Notes: a model not told the origin generated them from the sequence alone. DNA of 64,000 nucleotides from Centipeda noxia ATCC 43541 (GCF_000160555.1 NZ_GG749279.1:314413-378412); one strand, 5' to 3'. Shown: positions 8,042-17,875, numbered from the stretch's first letter. Numbers and translations: made by a program.

Positions 8042-9508
8042 GTGAGCTTATATGAAAAACCGGCGCATATCCTTCATGATATGCTCACGCGCAAAGAAAT
8101 CAGCGCACATGAACTGACAGAGGACGTGTTTGCGCGCATGAATGCTGTGGAAGGAGAGGTCGGCGCATATCTTCTGGAAACGCGCGATACTGCACTTGCT
8201 GAGGCAGATCGTGTAGATGCAAAGATTGCAGCAGGGGAAGAGATTCAGTTTCTCGCGGGTATCCCCGGCGCTGTCAAGGACAATATCTGCACGAAGGGGA
8301 TACGCACAACAGCGGGTTCAAAGATTCTTGAAAAATTCGTACCCCCTTATGATGCAACGGTTATGTGTAAACTGAACGCCTCCGATGCAGTTATTATCGG
8401 CAAGGCGAATCTCGACGAGTTTGCAATGGGAGGATCAACGGAGAACTCCGCCTTCCATCCAACACGGAATCCTTGGGATGTGGAGCGTGTACCCGGCGGA
8501 TCCTCCGGCGGCAGTGCAGCAGCAGTTGCCTCTGGAACTGCAGTCTGGGCACTCGGCAGTGATACGGGCGGATCGATCCGTCAGCCTGCCTCATTCTGTG
8601 GGATTGTCGGACTGAAGCCAACCTACGGACGAGTCTCTCGCTATGGGCTTATGGCATATGCCTCTTCTCTCGATCAGATCGGCCCCCTAACGCGCAATGT
8701 CACAGACGCTGCGCACATCATGAATATCATCGCAGGCCATGATGTCATGGACTCGACCGCAAGCAAGGCTGCGGTTCCGGACTATACTGCAGCCCTCCGT
8801 GGAGACGTGAAGGGGCTAAAAATTGGTATGCCTAAGGAATACTTCGTCGCAGGGATGGACTCAGAAGTAGAGGCTGCGATCCGCAAAGCAATTGAGGACT
8901 TCGAAACGATGGGCGCAGAAGTCAGAGAGATCTCTCTCCCACACACGGACTACGCCGTCTCCACCTACTACTTGATCGCGCCCGCAGAAGCCGCAACAAA
9001 TCTTGAACGCTACGACGGAGTAAGCTATGGTGCGCGCGTAGATGGGGAAGATCTCGTCGATATGATGACACGCACGCGCACGGAAAAATTTGGTGCGGAG
9101 GTTAAGCGCCGCATCCTCATCGGAAACTATGCACTTTCAGCAGGCTATTATGATGCCTACTATCTCAAAGCGCTGAAGGTTCGGACCCTCATTCAGCGAG
9201 ATTTTATGCAAGCATTCGAGGATGTCGACATTATCATGACGCCGACGGCACCGACAGCCGCATATAAGATTGGCGAGATGACGAGCCCTCTGCAGATGTA
9301 TTTGCAGGATATCTCGACTGTTCCAGTCAATCTTGCAGGGCTTCCGGGTATCTCCATCCCTTGCGGCTTTACCTCATCTGGGCTTCCCATCGGGTTGCAG
9401 ATCATCGGACGCCCTCTTGCAGAGGAGACGATCCTGAGCGCAGCATACGCCTACGAACAGGGGCATGATTTCCATACGAAGATGGCGCCGATTGGAGGAA
9501 GGGCATGA
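8042..9508 (+). CDS. gatA: Asp-tRNA(Asn)/Glu-tRNA(Gln) amidotransferase subunit A
   Basis: 488 aa, amidase-signature enzyme that releases ammonia from glutamine for transamidation of mischarged tRNA. The Ser-cisSer-Lys triad is visible: K79 (AVKDNIC), S154 ([10 protein letters not shown]) and S178 ([11 protein letters not shown]). GTG 8042 is supported by AAGGAGGAG a few nt upstream. Its stop overlaps the gatB start (ATGA). Presence of the complex implies that at least Gln-tRNA or Asn-tRNA is made by the indirect route. Confidence 0.98.
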   Translation: MSLYEKPAHILHDMLTRKEISAHELTEDVFARMNAVEGEVGAYLLETRDTALAEADRVDAKIAAGEEIQFLAGIPGAVKDNICTKGIRTTAGSKILEKFVPPYDATVMCKLNASDAVIIGKANLDEFAMGGSTENSAFHPTRNPWDVERVPGGSSGGSAAAVASGTAVWALGSDTGGSIRQPASFCGIVGLKPTYGRVSRYGLMAYASSLDQIGPLTRNVTDAAHIMNIIAGHDVMDSTASKAAVPDYTAALRGDVKGLKIGMPKEYFVAGMDSEVEAAIRKAIEDFETMGAEVREISLPHTDYAVSTYYLIAPAEAATNLERYDGVSYGARVDGEDLVDMMTRTRTEKFGAEVKRRILIGNYALSAGYYDAYYLKALKVRTLIQRDFMQAFEDVDIIMTPTAPTAAYKIGEMTSPLQMYLQDISTVPVNLAGLPGISIPCGFTSSGLPIGLQIIGRPLAEETILSAAYAYEQGHDFHTKMAPIGGRA

Positions 9509-10944
9509 AATACGAAACCGTCATCGGCCTTGAGATTCACTGCGAACTCAAGACAAAGACCAAGATTTTCTGCGGCTGTACCACAGGCTTCGGCGCAGAT
9601 CAGAATACGCACGTCTGTCCTGTCTGTCTCGGCCTTCCCGGTGTCCTGCCCGTCGTCAATCGTCAGGTGGTAAACTACGCCATCAAGGCGGGGCTTGCAA
9701 CAAATTGCGAAATCAACGGTTACAGCAAGTTTGACCGAAAGAACTACTACTATCCTGATCTGCCGAAGAACTTCCAGACTTCTCAGTTTGATCTCCCGAT
9801 TGCGGAGCATGGCTGGGTGGACATTGACACGGAAGCAGGGAAAAAACGCATCCGTCTCACACGTATACACATGGAAGAGGATGCGGGCAAACTTGTCCAC
9901 TCCGGCACGACAATCAAGGACTCCTCTTCATCCAACGTGGATTACAACCGTACGGGGGTGCCTCTGCTCGAGATTGTCTCCGAGCCCGACATGTCCTCAG
10001 CGGAGGAAGCACGTGCCTACATGGAGAAGATCAAGGCGATCATGGAATACATTGATGTCTCCAACTGCCGCATGGAGGAGGGTAATCTTCGCGCGGACAT
10101 CAATGTCTCCTTGCGCCCCACCGGTTCAGATGTGCTCGGTACACGCACAGAGATGAAAAATATCAACTCCTTCAAGGCGCTCGAAGATGCTATCAACTAC
10201 GAGGTCGAGCGTCAAACCGAGGTGCTCGAAGAGGGAGGTCACATTATTCAGGAGACTCGCACGTGGGATCCAGAGCGTGGCATCACACTCTCCATGCGCA
10301 GCAAGGAGGAGGCACATGACTACCGCTATATGCCAGAACCAGATCTTCCGCCTATCGTGACAAGCAAAGATGAGATCGAAGCGATTCGCAGGGAGCTGCC
10401 GGAGCTGCCTGATGCACGTCGTGCACGTCTGATGGATGAGGCGGGGCTCTCTGCCTATGATGCGGGCATCATCACAAGCTCACGTGCAATGGCGGAATAC
10501 TATGATTCCATTACCGCTACGGGCGCGGATGCCAAGCTTGCAGCAAACTGGCTCATGGGTGACCTTGCAAAAAACCTCAACGCTGAAGGCAAGACGATCG
10601 AGGAATCGCCCGTCGATGCAAAGCGTCTCGGCGAGATGATCCTCCTCATTTCAAAGGGGACGATTTCCTCAAAAATCGGAAAAACAGTGTTCAAGGAGAT
10701 GTGGACATCGCCCGATGCTCCTGAGAAAATCGTTGCAGACAAGGGCCTTGTTCAGATCACAGATACGAAGGAAATCGAAGATATCGTCGATCAGGTCATC
10801 GCAGCAAACGCAAAAGCGGTCGAGGACTACAAGGGCGGCAATAAGAAGGCGATCGGCGCACTTGTTGGGCAGGTCATGAAGCAGTCCAAGGGTAAGGCAA
10901 ACCCACAGATGGTCAACGAGCTCTTAGCAAAAAAACTCGGCTGA
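9505..10944 (+). CDS. gatB: Asp-tRNA(Asn)/Glu-tRNA(Gln) amidotransferase subunit B
   Basis: 479 aa. Subunit B phosphorylates the carboxylate of the mischarged tRNA and accepts ammonia channelled from Gat[10 protein letters not shown] at the N-terminus and zinc-binding cysteines C23, C25, C38 and C41 (FCGC, CPVC) are intact. [12 protein letters not shown] and the MEEDAGK stretch form the kinase pocket. The C-terminal ~150 residues ([13 protein letters not shown] onward) are the YqeY-like tRNA-binding tail. Translationally coupled to gatA by ATGA, with GGAGG 9494-9498. A terminator lies about 175 nt downstream. Confidence 0.98.
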   Translation: MKYETVIGLEIHCELKTKTKIFCGCTTGFGADQNTHVCPVCLGLPGVLPVVNRQVVNYAIKAGLATNCEINGYSKFDRKNYYYPDLPKNFQTSQFDLPIAEHGWVDIDTEAGKKRIRLTRIHMEEDAGKLVHSGTTIKDSSSSNVDYNRTGVPLLEIVSEPDMSSAEEARAYMEKIKAIMEYIDVSNCRMEEGNLRADINVSLRPTGSDVLGTRTEMKNINSFKALEDAINYEVERQTEVLEEGGHIIQETRTWDPERGITLSMRSKEEAHDYRYMPEPDLPPIVTSKDEIEAIRRELPELPDARRARLMDEAGLSAYDAGIITSSRAMAEYYDSITATGADAKLAANWLMGDLAKNLNAEGKTIEESPVDAKRLGEMILLISKGTISSKIGKTVFKEMWTSPDAPEKIVADKGLVQITDTKEIEDIVDQVIAANAKAVEDYKGGNKKAIGALVGQVMKQSKGKANPQMVNELLAKKLG

Positions 10945-10957
10945 GAACAAGGAATTG

Positions 10958-11105
10958 CTGATAAAATGGAGTCCGTCAGATTGGTGCAGAATTTTTATTT
11001 TGTCAGAGAAGCACACCGGACGCATGGCTACTGCGCTATGTAGAGAGGTTGTTGACGCCGGCAGTGCAAAAAGATACACCAAAATGATGGCACTGAATTT
11101 ATCAG
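10958..11105. repeat. Structured intergenic element with mobile-element-like inverted ends (candidate)
   Basis: Between gatB and its terminator lies ~150 bp of non-coding DNA rich in pairing. It is bounded by CTGATAAA (10958-10965) and its reverse complement TTTATCAG (11098-11105). Inside, GTCCG (10971-10975) can pair with CGGAC (11017-11021), and GTGC (10984-10987) with GCAC (11011-11014). Near the right end, GCACTG (11090-11095) and CAGTGC (11103-11108) form a hairpin. It could be a small non-autonomous element or a structured RNA; a single copy cannot settle this. Confidence 0.4.
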
Positions 11106-11118
11106 TGCTTCTACAATC

Positions 11119-11155
11119 AAACAGCCTTTTCCGCAGGGGAAAGGCTGTTTTTGTC
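11119..11155 (+). terminator. Rho-independent terminator of gatCAB
   Basis: AAACAGCCTTTTCC (11119-11132) pairs with the G-rich arm ending in AAAGGCTGTTT (to 11150), with one wobble and a very short loop. The right arm runs into a T tract. Confidence 0.85.
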
Positions 11156-11173
11156 AAAAAGGGGGGTATTTCC

Positions 11174-11842
11174 ATGAAATACGAAGCTGCTATATTTGAT
11201 CTGGACGGCACATTGGTAGACTCATTGGACGATCTGGCGGACAGTGCAAACGCTGCACTTCATGCACATGGATTTCCAGAGCACGAAGTAGCAGCATATC
11301 GCTATTTCGTGGGCGATGGTTCCCGCAAACTGATCGAGCGGATTCTTCCAAAAAAACACGCAGAGGATGCAGGATTTGTAGACGCATTTATGGCAGAGTA
11401 CAAGAACTTCTATGCCGAGCATCTGCTCCATAAGACAAAACCATATGACGGAATCATGGATATGCTGGAAGAGCTTCGCCGGCGTAGAATTCCTATGGCC
11501 ATCTGCACCAACAAGCATCAAAATGCCGCAGAAAGTATCGTGGAGGCACTGTTTCCGCATAACATATTTCATGAAATCATTGGTGATCAAGATGGACTGC
11601 CCCGCAAGCCTGATCCGCAGAAGGTTCTTTATATCATGAAAAAATTCGGGGTTACAGGAGCGAATACAGCTTATTTCGGTGATACAAATGTGGATATGGA
11701 TACTGCGCGTAATGCAAAGACGTTTGCTGTTGGCGTACTCTGGGGATTCCGCCCTAAGGAGGAACTCGTTGCACATGGTGCAAACGTGCTGCTGGCACAT
11801 CCGATGGAACTGTTTAAAAAGGTGACATTTGCAGAGCAATGA
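11174..11842 (+). CDS. HAD-superfamily phosphatase, phosphoglycolate phosphatase-like (Gph/PpaX type)
   Basis: 222 aa. Motif I is FDLDGTLVDS with nucleophile D9 and acid/base D11. The cap domain is helical. Motif II is in AICTNKH, the motif III lysine in RKPDPQ, and motif IV in FGDTNVDMDTA. Family members dephosphorylate phosphoglycolate, pyrophosphate or other small phosphates; the substrate is not predictable. The frame is open upstream to 10955, but that stretch crosses a terminator and non-coding DNA, so ATG 11174 behind a G-rich SD is the start. It overlaps rlmD by 4 nt (ATGA). Confidence 0.92.
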   Translation: MKYEAAIFDLDGTLVDSLDDLADSANAALHAHGFPEHEVAAYRYFVGDGSRKLIERILPKKHAEDAGFVDAFMAEYKNFYAEHLLHKTKPYDGIMDMLEELRRRRIPMAICTNKHQNAAESIVEALFPHNIFHEIIGDQDGLPRKPDPQKVLYIMKKFGVTGANTAYFGDTNVDMDTARNAKTFAVGVLWGFRPKEELVAHGANVLLAHPMELFKKVTFAEQ

Positions 11843-13236
11843 AACAAAAAGAGAAAACAAAGCGCACAGCGATGATTCCTGTCCGCAAAGGGCAGATTTA
11901 TAACATTCCAATCGACCGCCTTGGGACGAGCGGGGAAGGAGTCGGACGATATGAAAACTTCACCATATTTGTCCCCAATGCACTTCCAGGTGAAAATGTC
12001 TGCATCATCATCGAAGAAGTGAAAAAAAATTATGCACGCGGGCGCGTGAAGGAAGTTCTGCAAGCAAGCCCGAAGCGCATTCCTCCGCATTGCGAGATTT
12101 ATGCAGACTGCGGAGGCTGTCAACTCCAACACCTCTCCTATGAGGCACAGTTAGATGCGAAGCGTGCACAGGTCGCAGAGGCGCTGACACATATCGGTAA
12201 ACTCTCACAAATCCCAGTGAAAGAGACTATGCGCGCAGAGGAGCCATGGAACTATCGGAATAAAATGCAGTTTCCCATCGGCATTAACAAAGGAAAGATC
12301 CTGGTTGGCTGCTTCGCACAGGGAAGCCATAATATAATTGACACGAAGAACTGCCACATCCAGCACACCGCAAACAATGATCTTGCAAATGCTATGCGCG
12401 ATATCGTCGAACACCTCCATATCCCTGTCTACAACGAGGACACCCATAAGGGGGTTATGCGCCACATCATCGGACGTGTCGGACGAAACAACGATCTCAT
12501 GGCGGTCATCGTAACCGCGACGAAACACCTTCCACGGGCAAAGGATGTCGTTCGTATGCTGCGCGAGCGTCTGCCAAATCTCGTCAGTATTCACCAAAAC
12601 ATCCAAACCTACCACAACAACGTCATCATGGGGCGAGACACCCAGCTTCTGTGGGGACGTCCGACCATCATTGACTCTTTGGGGCGGCTGAACTTCCATA
12701 TCTCGCCGCGCTCCTTCTTTCAGGTCAACACGAGGCAGGCAGAACGCCTTTATGAACAAGCACTTGCCTATGCCGATCTGCATGGTACAGAGACTGTCAT
12801 TGATGCTTACTGTGGTACGGGAACGATCACTTTATTTTTGGCACAACGGGCACGAAAGGTCTACGGCATCGAGATCGTACAGCCCGCCATCCTCGACGCA
12901 CGGAAAAATGCACGGGACAACCATGTAAAGAACGCTGAGTTCATTGTGGGCGATGCGACCGCCGTCATGCCCGCTCTCTACAAGCAAGGCATTCGCCCTG
13001 ATGTCGTCGTCATTGACCCGCCGCGTGCCGGCTGCAACGAGACTGTCCTCTGCACCTTCGCAAATATGAGACCACAGCGCATCATCTACGTCTCCTGCAA
13101 CCCTGCAACACTTGCTCGGGACCTCGCCATATTGAAAGAACTTGGCTATATAACCCAGGAAGTCCAGCCCGTGGATCTTTTTCCACAAACTTCGCATGTA
13201 GAAAACGTGGCACTTATTACCAAAAAATCCATTTGA
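11839..13236 (+). CDS. rlmD: 23S rRNA (uracil-5-)-methyltransferase, RlmD/RumA family
   Basis: 465 aa. SAM-dependent m5U methyltransferase of 23S rRNA. Domains in order: TRAM (about 15-75), central domain with a 4Fe-4S site made by C85, C91, C94 and C172 (C-x5-C-x2-C ... C), and the Rossmann domain with DAYCGTGTI (322-330). The catalytic nucleophile is C420 in VSCNPATLARD, preceded by DPPRAGC. Whether it modifies U1939, U747 or both, as in B. subtilis RlmCD, cannot be told. Coupled to the HAD gene by ATGA. Confidence 0.94.
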   Translation: MKQKEKTKRTAMIPVRKGQIYNIPIDRLGTSGEGVGRYENFTIFVPNALPGENVCIIIEEVKKNYARGRVKEVLQASPKRIPPHCEIYADCGGCQLQHLSYEAQLDAKRAQVAEALTHIGKLSQIPVKETMRAEEPWNYRNKMQFPIGINKGKILVGCFAQGSHNIIDTKNCHIQHTANNDLANAMRDIVEHLHIPVYNEDTHKGVMRHIIGRVGRNNDLMAVIVTATKHLPRAKDVVRMLRERLPNLVSIHQNIQTYHNNVIMGRDTQLLWGRPTIIDSLGRLNFHISPRSFFQVNTRQAERLYEQALAYADLHGTETVIDAYCGTGTITLFLAQRARKVYGIEIVQPAILDARKNARDNHVKNAEFIVGDATAVMPALYKQGIRPDVVVIDPPRAGCNETVLCTFANMRPQRIIYVSCNPATLARDLAILKELGYITQEVQPVDLFPQTSHVENVALITKKSI

Positions 13237-13281
13237 ACAGGAAGATGAGTGGTAAGTATTAATTTTACTAGAAAGGTCATA

Positions 13282-14181
13282 ATGGAAAACAACAATATAA
13301 TCGACATTCCAAGCCTCCAGTGGTACCCCGGACACATGCGGAAGGCGGAGCGGCTGGTCAAAGAAAATCTGAAGCTTGTAGATGTAGTAGTTGAACTTCT
13401 GGATGCACGAATTCCGATGAGCTCAGCGAATCCCGTATTGCGGGAGATTGTGAACGGAAAACCGCGCCTTATTGTGCTCAACAAAGCTGATCTTGCAGAT
13501 GAGACGGCGACGCGTGCATGGGTGAAATACTTCGCTGCAGAAGGACTTACGGCGGTTCCGGTAGATGCGGTAAAGGGGCGCGGGGTTAAGGAGCTTGTGC
13601 AGGCAATTGCAAAATGTGCGAAGCCGAAAACAGACAAACTCGTACACCATGGAGCAAAGGCGCGGGCAGCACGCTGTATGATTCTTGGTATTCCAAATGT
13701 GGGAAAATCCTCGCTTATCAATCGACTGTCGGGCGGATCAAAGACGAAGGTGGAGAACCGTCCCGGTGTCACGCGCGCAAAACAGTGGATCCGTCTCGGC
13801 GCACAGCTGGAACTTCTCGATATGCCGGGAATACTCTGGCCAAAGTTCGAGGATCAGCATGCGGCACTTCACCTTGCCTTTACGGGAGCAATCAACGACA
13901 ACGTCTACGATGTGGCAAGTGTTGTTCTCCTGCTTCTTGATACGCTTCGCACAGCATACCCATCCGACCTCATGGAACGTTATCGACTGGAGGGGGAGCT
14001 GCCAAGCGGTGCAGCACTGCTTGAGGAAATCGGACGAAAACGCGGATGTCTGCGTGCGGGCGGTAAGATTGACTATGAAAAAGCAGAACAGATTGTATTG
14101 ACCGATTTCCGCAGCGGACGTTTGGGACGTGTTACATTGGATGTTCTGCCATCTATTCCCGCCACAGAGAATGCGCGGTAA
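13282..14181 (+). CDS. rbgA: Ribosome biogenesis GTPase RbgA (YlqF)
   Basis: 299 aa, circularly permuted GTPase that assists late assembly of the 50S subunit. The G4 motif NKAD (67-70) precedes G1 GIPNVGKSS (136-144) and G3 DMPG (180-183), as expected of the permuted YlqF/YawG class. WYPGHMRKA near the N-terminus and the C-terminal RNA-binding helices (LLEEIGRKRGCLRAGGKID) are typical. ATG 13282 with GAAAGG upstream is preferred over GTG 13249. Next to rnhB, as in B. subtilis. Confidence 0.95.
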   Translation: MENNNIIDIPSLQWYPGHMRKAERLVKENLKLVDVVVELLDARIPMSSANPVLREIVNGKPRLIVLNKADLADETATRAWVKYFAAEGLTAVPVDAVKGRGVKELVQAIAKCAKPKTDKLVHHGAKARAARCMILGIPNVGKSSLINRLSGGSKTKVENRPGVTRAKQWIRLGAQLELLDMPGILWPKFEDQHAALHLAFTGAINDNVYDVASVVLLLLDTLRTAYPSDLMERYRLEGELPSGAALLEEIGRKRGCLRAGGKIDYEKAEQIVLTDFRSGRLGRVTLDVLPSIPATENAR

Positions 14182-14195
14182 AGGAAATAGCGAAA

Positions 14196-14951
14196 ATGAC
14201 GATAAAAGAGATAGAGAGTATCTTTCTGCATGGCAATGTGACAGATGATTTCATCGAAGGCTGCCGGAGTGATTCACGAAAGTCAGTACAGACCATCCTC
14301 CGCCGCTATGAGCGCGCGCAGAAGGAGCACGAGCGTCTGCACGCCATGTACACATATGAACGCGCCGCCATTGAGGCGGGACATCTCATCGTCGCAGGAG
14401 TGGATGAAGCAGGACGCGGACCTCTGGCAGGACCTGTCGCAGTCGCCGCTGTGGTTCTGCCGATGGAATGCCACCTGTCGCACCTCAACGATTCCAAAAA
14501 GCTCTCACATGCAGTACGTGAAGAACTTTTCGCACAGATCACAGAACAGGCGTTTTCGTATCATATTTCGCTGATTGATGCTGAGACCATCGACCGCATG
14601 AACATTCTTCAGGCAACGAGGATGGGGATGTACGAGGCAATCGCAGCCCTTACGCCCGCCCCCGACGAGGTTCTGATCGACGCAGTGGAGCTTCCAAAAC
14701 TCTCAATGTCTTCAAAATCCATCATCAAAGGAGATGCAAAGTCGGCATCGATTGCAGCGGCATCCATCCTGGCGAAGGTGACGCGTGATCATTTGATGGA
14801 ACAATACGATACAGAATATCCGCACTATGGCTTTGCAAAGCACAAAGGCTATGGAACACAAGAGCATATCGACGCGATTCGCAAATATGGTGTCTGTCCT
14901 ATTCACCGCAAATCCTTCGAGCCGATACGCTCCATGCTGAACGATATCTAA
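14196..14951 (+). CDS. rnhB: Ribonuclease HII
   Basis: 251 aa. Cleaves RNA in RNA-DNA hybrids and at single ribonucleotides in DNA. Catalytic residues are D70 and E71 (GVDEAGRGPLAGPV), D162 (LIDAVEL) and D180 (KGDAKS), followed by the conserved AAASILAKVTRD. The ~65-residue N-terminal helical extension is common in Firmicute RNase HII. Follows rbgA by 14 nt. Confidence 0.97.
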   Translation: MTIKEIESIFLHGNVTDDFIEGCRSDSRKSVQTILRRYERAQKEHERLHAMYTYERAAIEAGHLIVAGVDEAGRGPLAGPVAVAAVVLPMECHLSHLNDSKKLSHAVREELFAQITEQAFSYHISLIDAETIDRMNILQATRMGMYEAIAALTPAPDEVLIDAVELPKLSMSSKSIIKGDAKSASIAAASILAKVTRDHLMEQYDTEYPHYGFAKHKGYGTQEHIDAIRKYGVCPIHRKSFEPIRSMLNDI

Positions 14952-15003
14952 AGGACTCACTGATAAATTTACTGATTCACTAACAGAAAAGGCTGTGAAT
15001 ACC

Positions 15004-17088
15004 GTGTCGATGGAAGCAAATACTACAACAGCATCTCCCGTAATTCCTGCCGTATCTCAGATTTCACAGGGGAAAATGACCGAGGCTGTTCAAAATCGTG
15101 GAGATCAAGGAGATTCGTCCGCTGCATTCAGCCAACGTACGAACGTCTCGATTGAAACTGCCATCGACCATATGGCAGATATCCTTTCGAAGATCAATGG
15201 ACGTCAACAGACAAATGTACAGCAAATGCCTCAGGAGCTTAAAGAGCTCATCCAAAATATGATACGACAATCCTTTTCCCTTGAGACGACGCTCGGTCAA
15301 GGACTTGGGAGTACTGCCGCAAGTCAGCGCTTTTCCACTGATCAGCTGACAACCCTTGCGCGTATACTCAATCAGTTGGGTGCAATGGCAGAAACGGACA
15401 GCAGCGGCATCCCTCGTGTCGGAGATGATCTTGCAGCACTTCTTACGGGGTTAAAAACGGCACTTATCAAAGAAGCCGGAGGAACATTCGAGCCGATCAT
15501 GCTGACAAAGGCAGCGTTTCAGCTGCTTGATACCGGAAACGCCGAGTTCCTTCCAAAAGATCTGCAGACGTCTCTCTCCCAACTGAATGCACAGGGCTCT
15601 GCATCTGCCTCCTTATCCGGCAATGCAGGAACGACCTCGCTTTCCTTCCTGAATCAGTTGGTTCAGCTCCTGATGCCTCATGATGCGGCAAGCACTGCGC
15701 AGTCGATGCCGACAAATGGAAGCATGCAGGAAGGCACACCTCAGACTGCACCTCAAAATCTAATAGGCGAACAGGAGGGACGTGCCTCTTCGACTGTGCA
15801 GAATACAAATACTGCTGTGCCGGAGGAAAATTTGCTGGAACAGCCACCAAATGCAACGAGAACGAATGCGTTGGCAAAAGAAAACACGACGGCAGCACGA
15901 CAGGCAGAAAAGGCACCGAGCGCACCTACACCATCGAATACATCATCTGCACAGGGGACAAATGAGACAGGAACAGCTCAGAAGGCGATGATGGGGGACA
16001 TTCCTTCGGGAACAAATGTCCCCGGACGTGAGCAAAATTCTGCGACACCGACAGAGAATACGCAAATCCCCGCACAGTCCGGAAAAGAAGCGGCCCCTAT
16101 GCCCAGGCAGGGAGATCCGCAAACTTCTATGGAAAACAAAACACCTCCCGAAGGGGAAGCACAAACGGTGTCCCGTTCGGAGACACAAACAGTAAAAGCA
16201 AATCTGCAGGAAGAGACTGCCGCACAGCCTGCACGCCCCCAGAGCGAACGCGAAGCAGAACTGAAAAATGCGGCAAAGGTGCCGACACAAAGCGCGGCGC
16301 AAATGAAATCCGCAGAGATACAAGGCACGATTCCGCGATTCTTTACACAGATGATGGAGAATACGCCGCAGACCATGAATGTCCTGCGAAACCTCGCACA
16401 GTCACTTCTCCAAAACGATAATCTAAGTCAGCGAGAGACGCGGCTGCTGCAAAACTTTGTGAATGGGCGCAGCCAGACGTTGAGTGATGGAGATGCAAAA
16501 CAGCTGCAGAAGCTTATCCATCTGACGCAGCAAAACATTCCCGGGACTGTACGTCAAGCCGCACTTGAACAACAGATGCCGGATCTTCCGCGCCTTTGGG
16601 CATTTATGCAAATGGCAGATATTGTAAAGACACGTAAGATGACAGCGGAACAATATAAACGTGCTGGCAGGGATGTTGCGGCTCTCGCGCTCACTATGCG
16701 CAACGCACTTGAGGGTGAAAATGCGGCACCACAGCCGGGGCAGCGTTCGATGAACTTTATCATGCCTCTCTTTATGGGGGCATCTGAATATCCTGCGTAC
16801 ATCCATGTCTACGATGAATCACATACGGATGAGGATACGGGGAACCATAGAAAGGAAACATGGCTGCGCATTTGCGTGCTTACAGACAACATTGGCACGG
16901 TAGAGCTCATCAATCGAATTTACGAGGAAAATCACGTTGATATGCGCCTCTACTTCTCGGATGCGGATGCTGCATGGGAGTTTCGTAATGCACTTGACAC
17001 CATACGAGAGACAGCAGATGGAACCTCGTTCATCATCGAAGGCATCCAAATTGGAGCCATCGGTGAGCGGCGTTTCTTTACAAACTAA
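15004..17088 (+). CDS. Large low-complexity protein with FliK-like C-terminal domain (YlqG position)
   Basis: About 694 aa. Residues ~1-210 are helical and polar. Residues ~220-440 are Ala/Thr/Gln/Pro/Glu-rich and probably disordered. The final ~150 residues are a compact domain containing MNFIMPLF, and then NIGTVELINRIYEEN and DAAWEFRNALDTIRE, which resembles the C-terminal domain of flagellar hook-length control protein FliK. No signal peptide or membrane segment. It occupies the place of ylqG between rnhB and the FlhB-like gene, an order shared with B. subtilis. GTG 14995, GTG 15004 and ATG 15010 are in frame; GTG 15004 has the best spacing (11 nt) from AAAAGG at 14987-14992. A role with the flagellar or type III export apparatus is inference. 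Confidence 0.72.
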   Translation: MSMEANTTTASPVIPAVSQISQGKMTEAVQNRGDQGDSSAAFSQRTNVSIETAIDHMADILSKINGRQQTNVQQMPQELKELIQNMIRQSFSLETTLGQGLGSTAASQRFSTDQLTTLARILNQLGAMAETDSSGIPRVGDDLAALLTGLKTALIKEAGGTFEPIMLTKAAFQLLDTGNAEFLPKDLQTSLSQLNAQGSASASLSGNAGTTSLSFLNQLVQLLMPHDAASTAQSMPTNGSMQEGTPQTAPQNLIGEQEGRASSTVQNTNTAVPEENLLEQPPNATRTNALAKENTTAARQAEKAPSAPTPSNTSSAQGTNETGTAQKAMMGDIPSGTNVPGREQNSATPTENTQIPAQSGKEAAPMPRQGDPQTSMENKTPPEGEAQTVSRSETQTVKANLQEETAAQPARPQSEREAELKNAAKVPTQSAAQMKSAEIQGTIPRFFTQMMENTPQTMNVLRNLAQSLLQNDNLSQRETRLLQNFVNGRSQTLSDGDAKQLQKLIHLTQQNIPGTVRQAALEQQMPDLPRLWAFMQMADIVKTRKMTAEQYKRAGRDVAALALTMRNALEGENAAPQPGQRSMNFIMPLFMGASEYPAYIHVYDESHTDEDTGNHRKETWLRICVLTDNIGTVELINRIYEENHVDMRLYFSDADAAWEFRNALDTIRETADGTSFIIEGIQIGAIGERRFFTN

Positions 17089-17176
17089 GTCTCATACCCC
17101 TCAGCGCACTCGTTACGTAAAATGCACCGGATTGTACCATATGAATATCAAAATCAGACACAAGGATGGGTGAGAG

Positions 17177-17509
17177 ATGGCGGAACGATGGGATAACGAC
17201 ACTTCTCCTGTCGATACTATACCAAAAGAGCAGGAACAGGAGCAGCGTGCCGTCGCGATCAAATATGATGTCAAGAATGACCAAGCACCGCGCGTTACGG
17301 CAAAAGGGCGTTCGCTCGTTGCCGACCGTATCCTTGCAGAAGCACGCAAAAACGGCATTCCCGTCTATCAGAACAAATCCCTTGTCAATATGCTGATGGC
17401 ACTCGAAATTGACCGTGAGATTCCGCCGGAACTTTATCGCACGATTGCGGAGGTGCTTGCCCATGTCTACCGGATTGACCGCCATGCGGGCGATCGGAGA
17501 TCATCATGA
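17177..17509 (+). CDS. ylqH: FlhB C-terminal-domain-like protein (YlqH/EscU family)
   Basis: 110 aa. It matches only the cytoplasmic C-terminal part of FlhB/YscU export-switch proteins: AVAIKYDVKNDQAPRVTAKG, then ILAEARKNGIPVYQNKSLV and the closing helix IPPELYRTIAEVLAHVYRID. The NPTH self-cleavage motif that precedes this region in true FlhB is missing and replaced by a short acidic leader. No membrane segments. Small stand-alone FlhB tails can stand in for the cleaved FlhB fragment in substrate switching (family knowledge), consistent with its FliK-like neighbour. SD-like AAGGA at 17162-17166. Overlaps yraN by 4 nt. Confidence 0.9.
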   Translation: MAERWDNDTSPVDTIPKEQEQEQRAVAIKYDVKNDQAPRVTAKGRSLVADRILAEARKNGIPVYQNKSLVNMLMALEIDREIPPELYRTIAEVLAHVYRIDRHAGDRRSS

Positions 17510-17862
17510 GCAATAAAACGCTTGGCGATCAGGGGGAAACCTGTGCTGTTGAATATCTTCGGCGACAGGGGTGCCATATTCTCACTCGTAATTATCGAAC
17601 AAAGCTTGGGGAAATCGATATTATCGCGGATGATCACGGCACTTTAGTCTTTATCGAGGTAAAAACACGCCGCAGCTCGCATTATGGTCTTCCTGCAGAA
17701 GCAGTTCACTATAGGAAACAGCAAAAAATTATACAAACAGCATATTGTTATTTGCATACACACCACATGGAGAATCATCTCTGCCGTTTCGATGTTCTTG
17801 AGATTTACGCAATGAAAGATGGCTGGAAAGTCAATCAGATCAAATTTGCTTTCGAAGCATAA
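17506..17862 (+). CDS. yraN: YraN/UPF0102 family nuclease-like protein
   Basis: 118 aa. Small endonuclease-fold protein of the restriction-enzyme-like superfamily. The catalytic signature is present: E36 and D38 in GEIDII, then E51-V-K53 in FIEVKTRR. Start MSNKTLGDQGE and the helical AVEYLRRQG are typical. Cellular role is still unclear; the gene often lies near rnhB. Coupled to ylqH by ATGA and followed by a strong terminator. Confidence 0.93.
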   Translation: MSNKTLGDQGETCAVEYLRRQGCHILTRNYRTKLGEIDIIADDHGTLVFIEVKTRRSSHYGLPAEAVHYRKQQKIIQTAYCYLHTHHMENHLCRFDVLEIYAMKDGWKVNQIKFAFEA

Positions 17863-17875
17863 AATTGAATATATG

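Noticed and set aside
10955-11173. Upstream extension of the HAD phosphatase frame
   Set aside because: It crosses the gatB terminator and structured spacer, and HAD motif I sits at the usual distance from ATG 11174.
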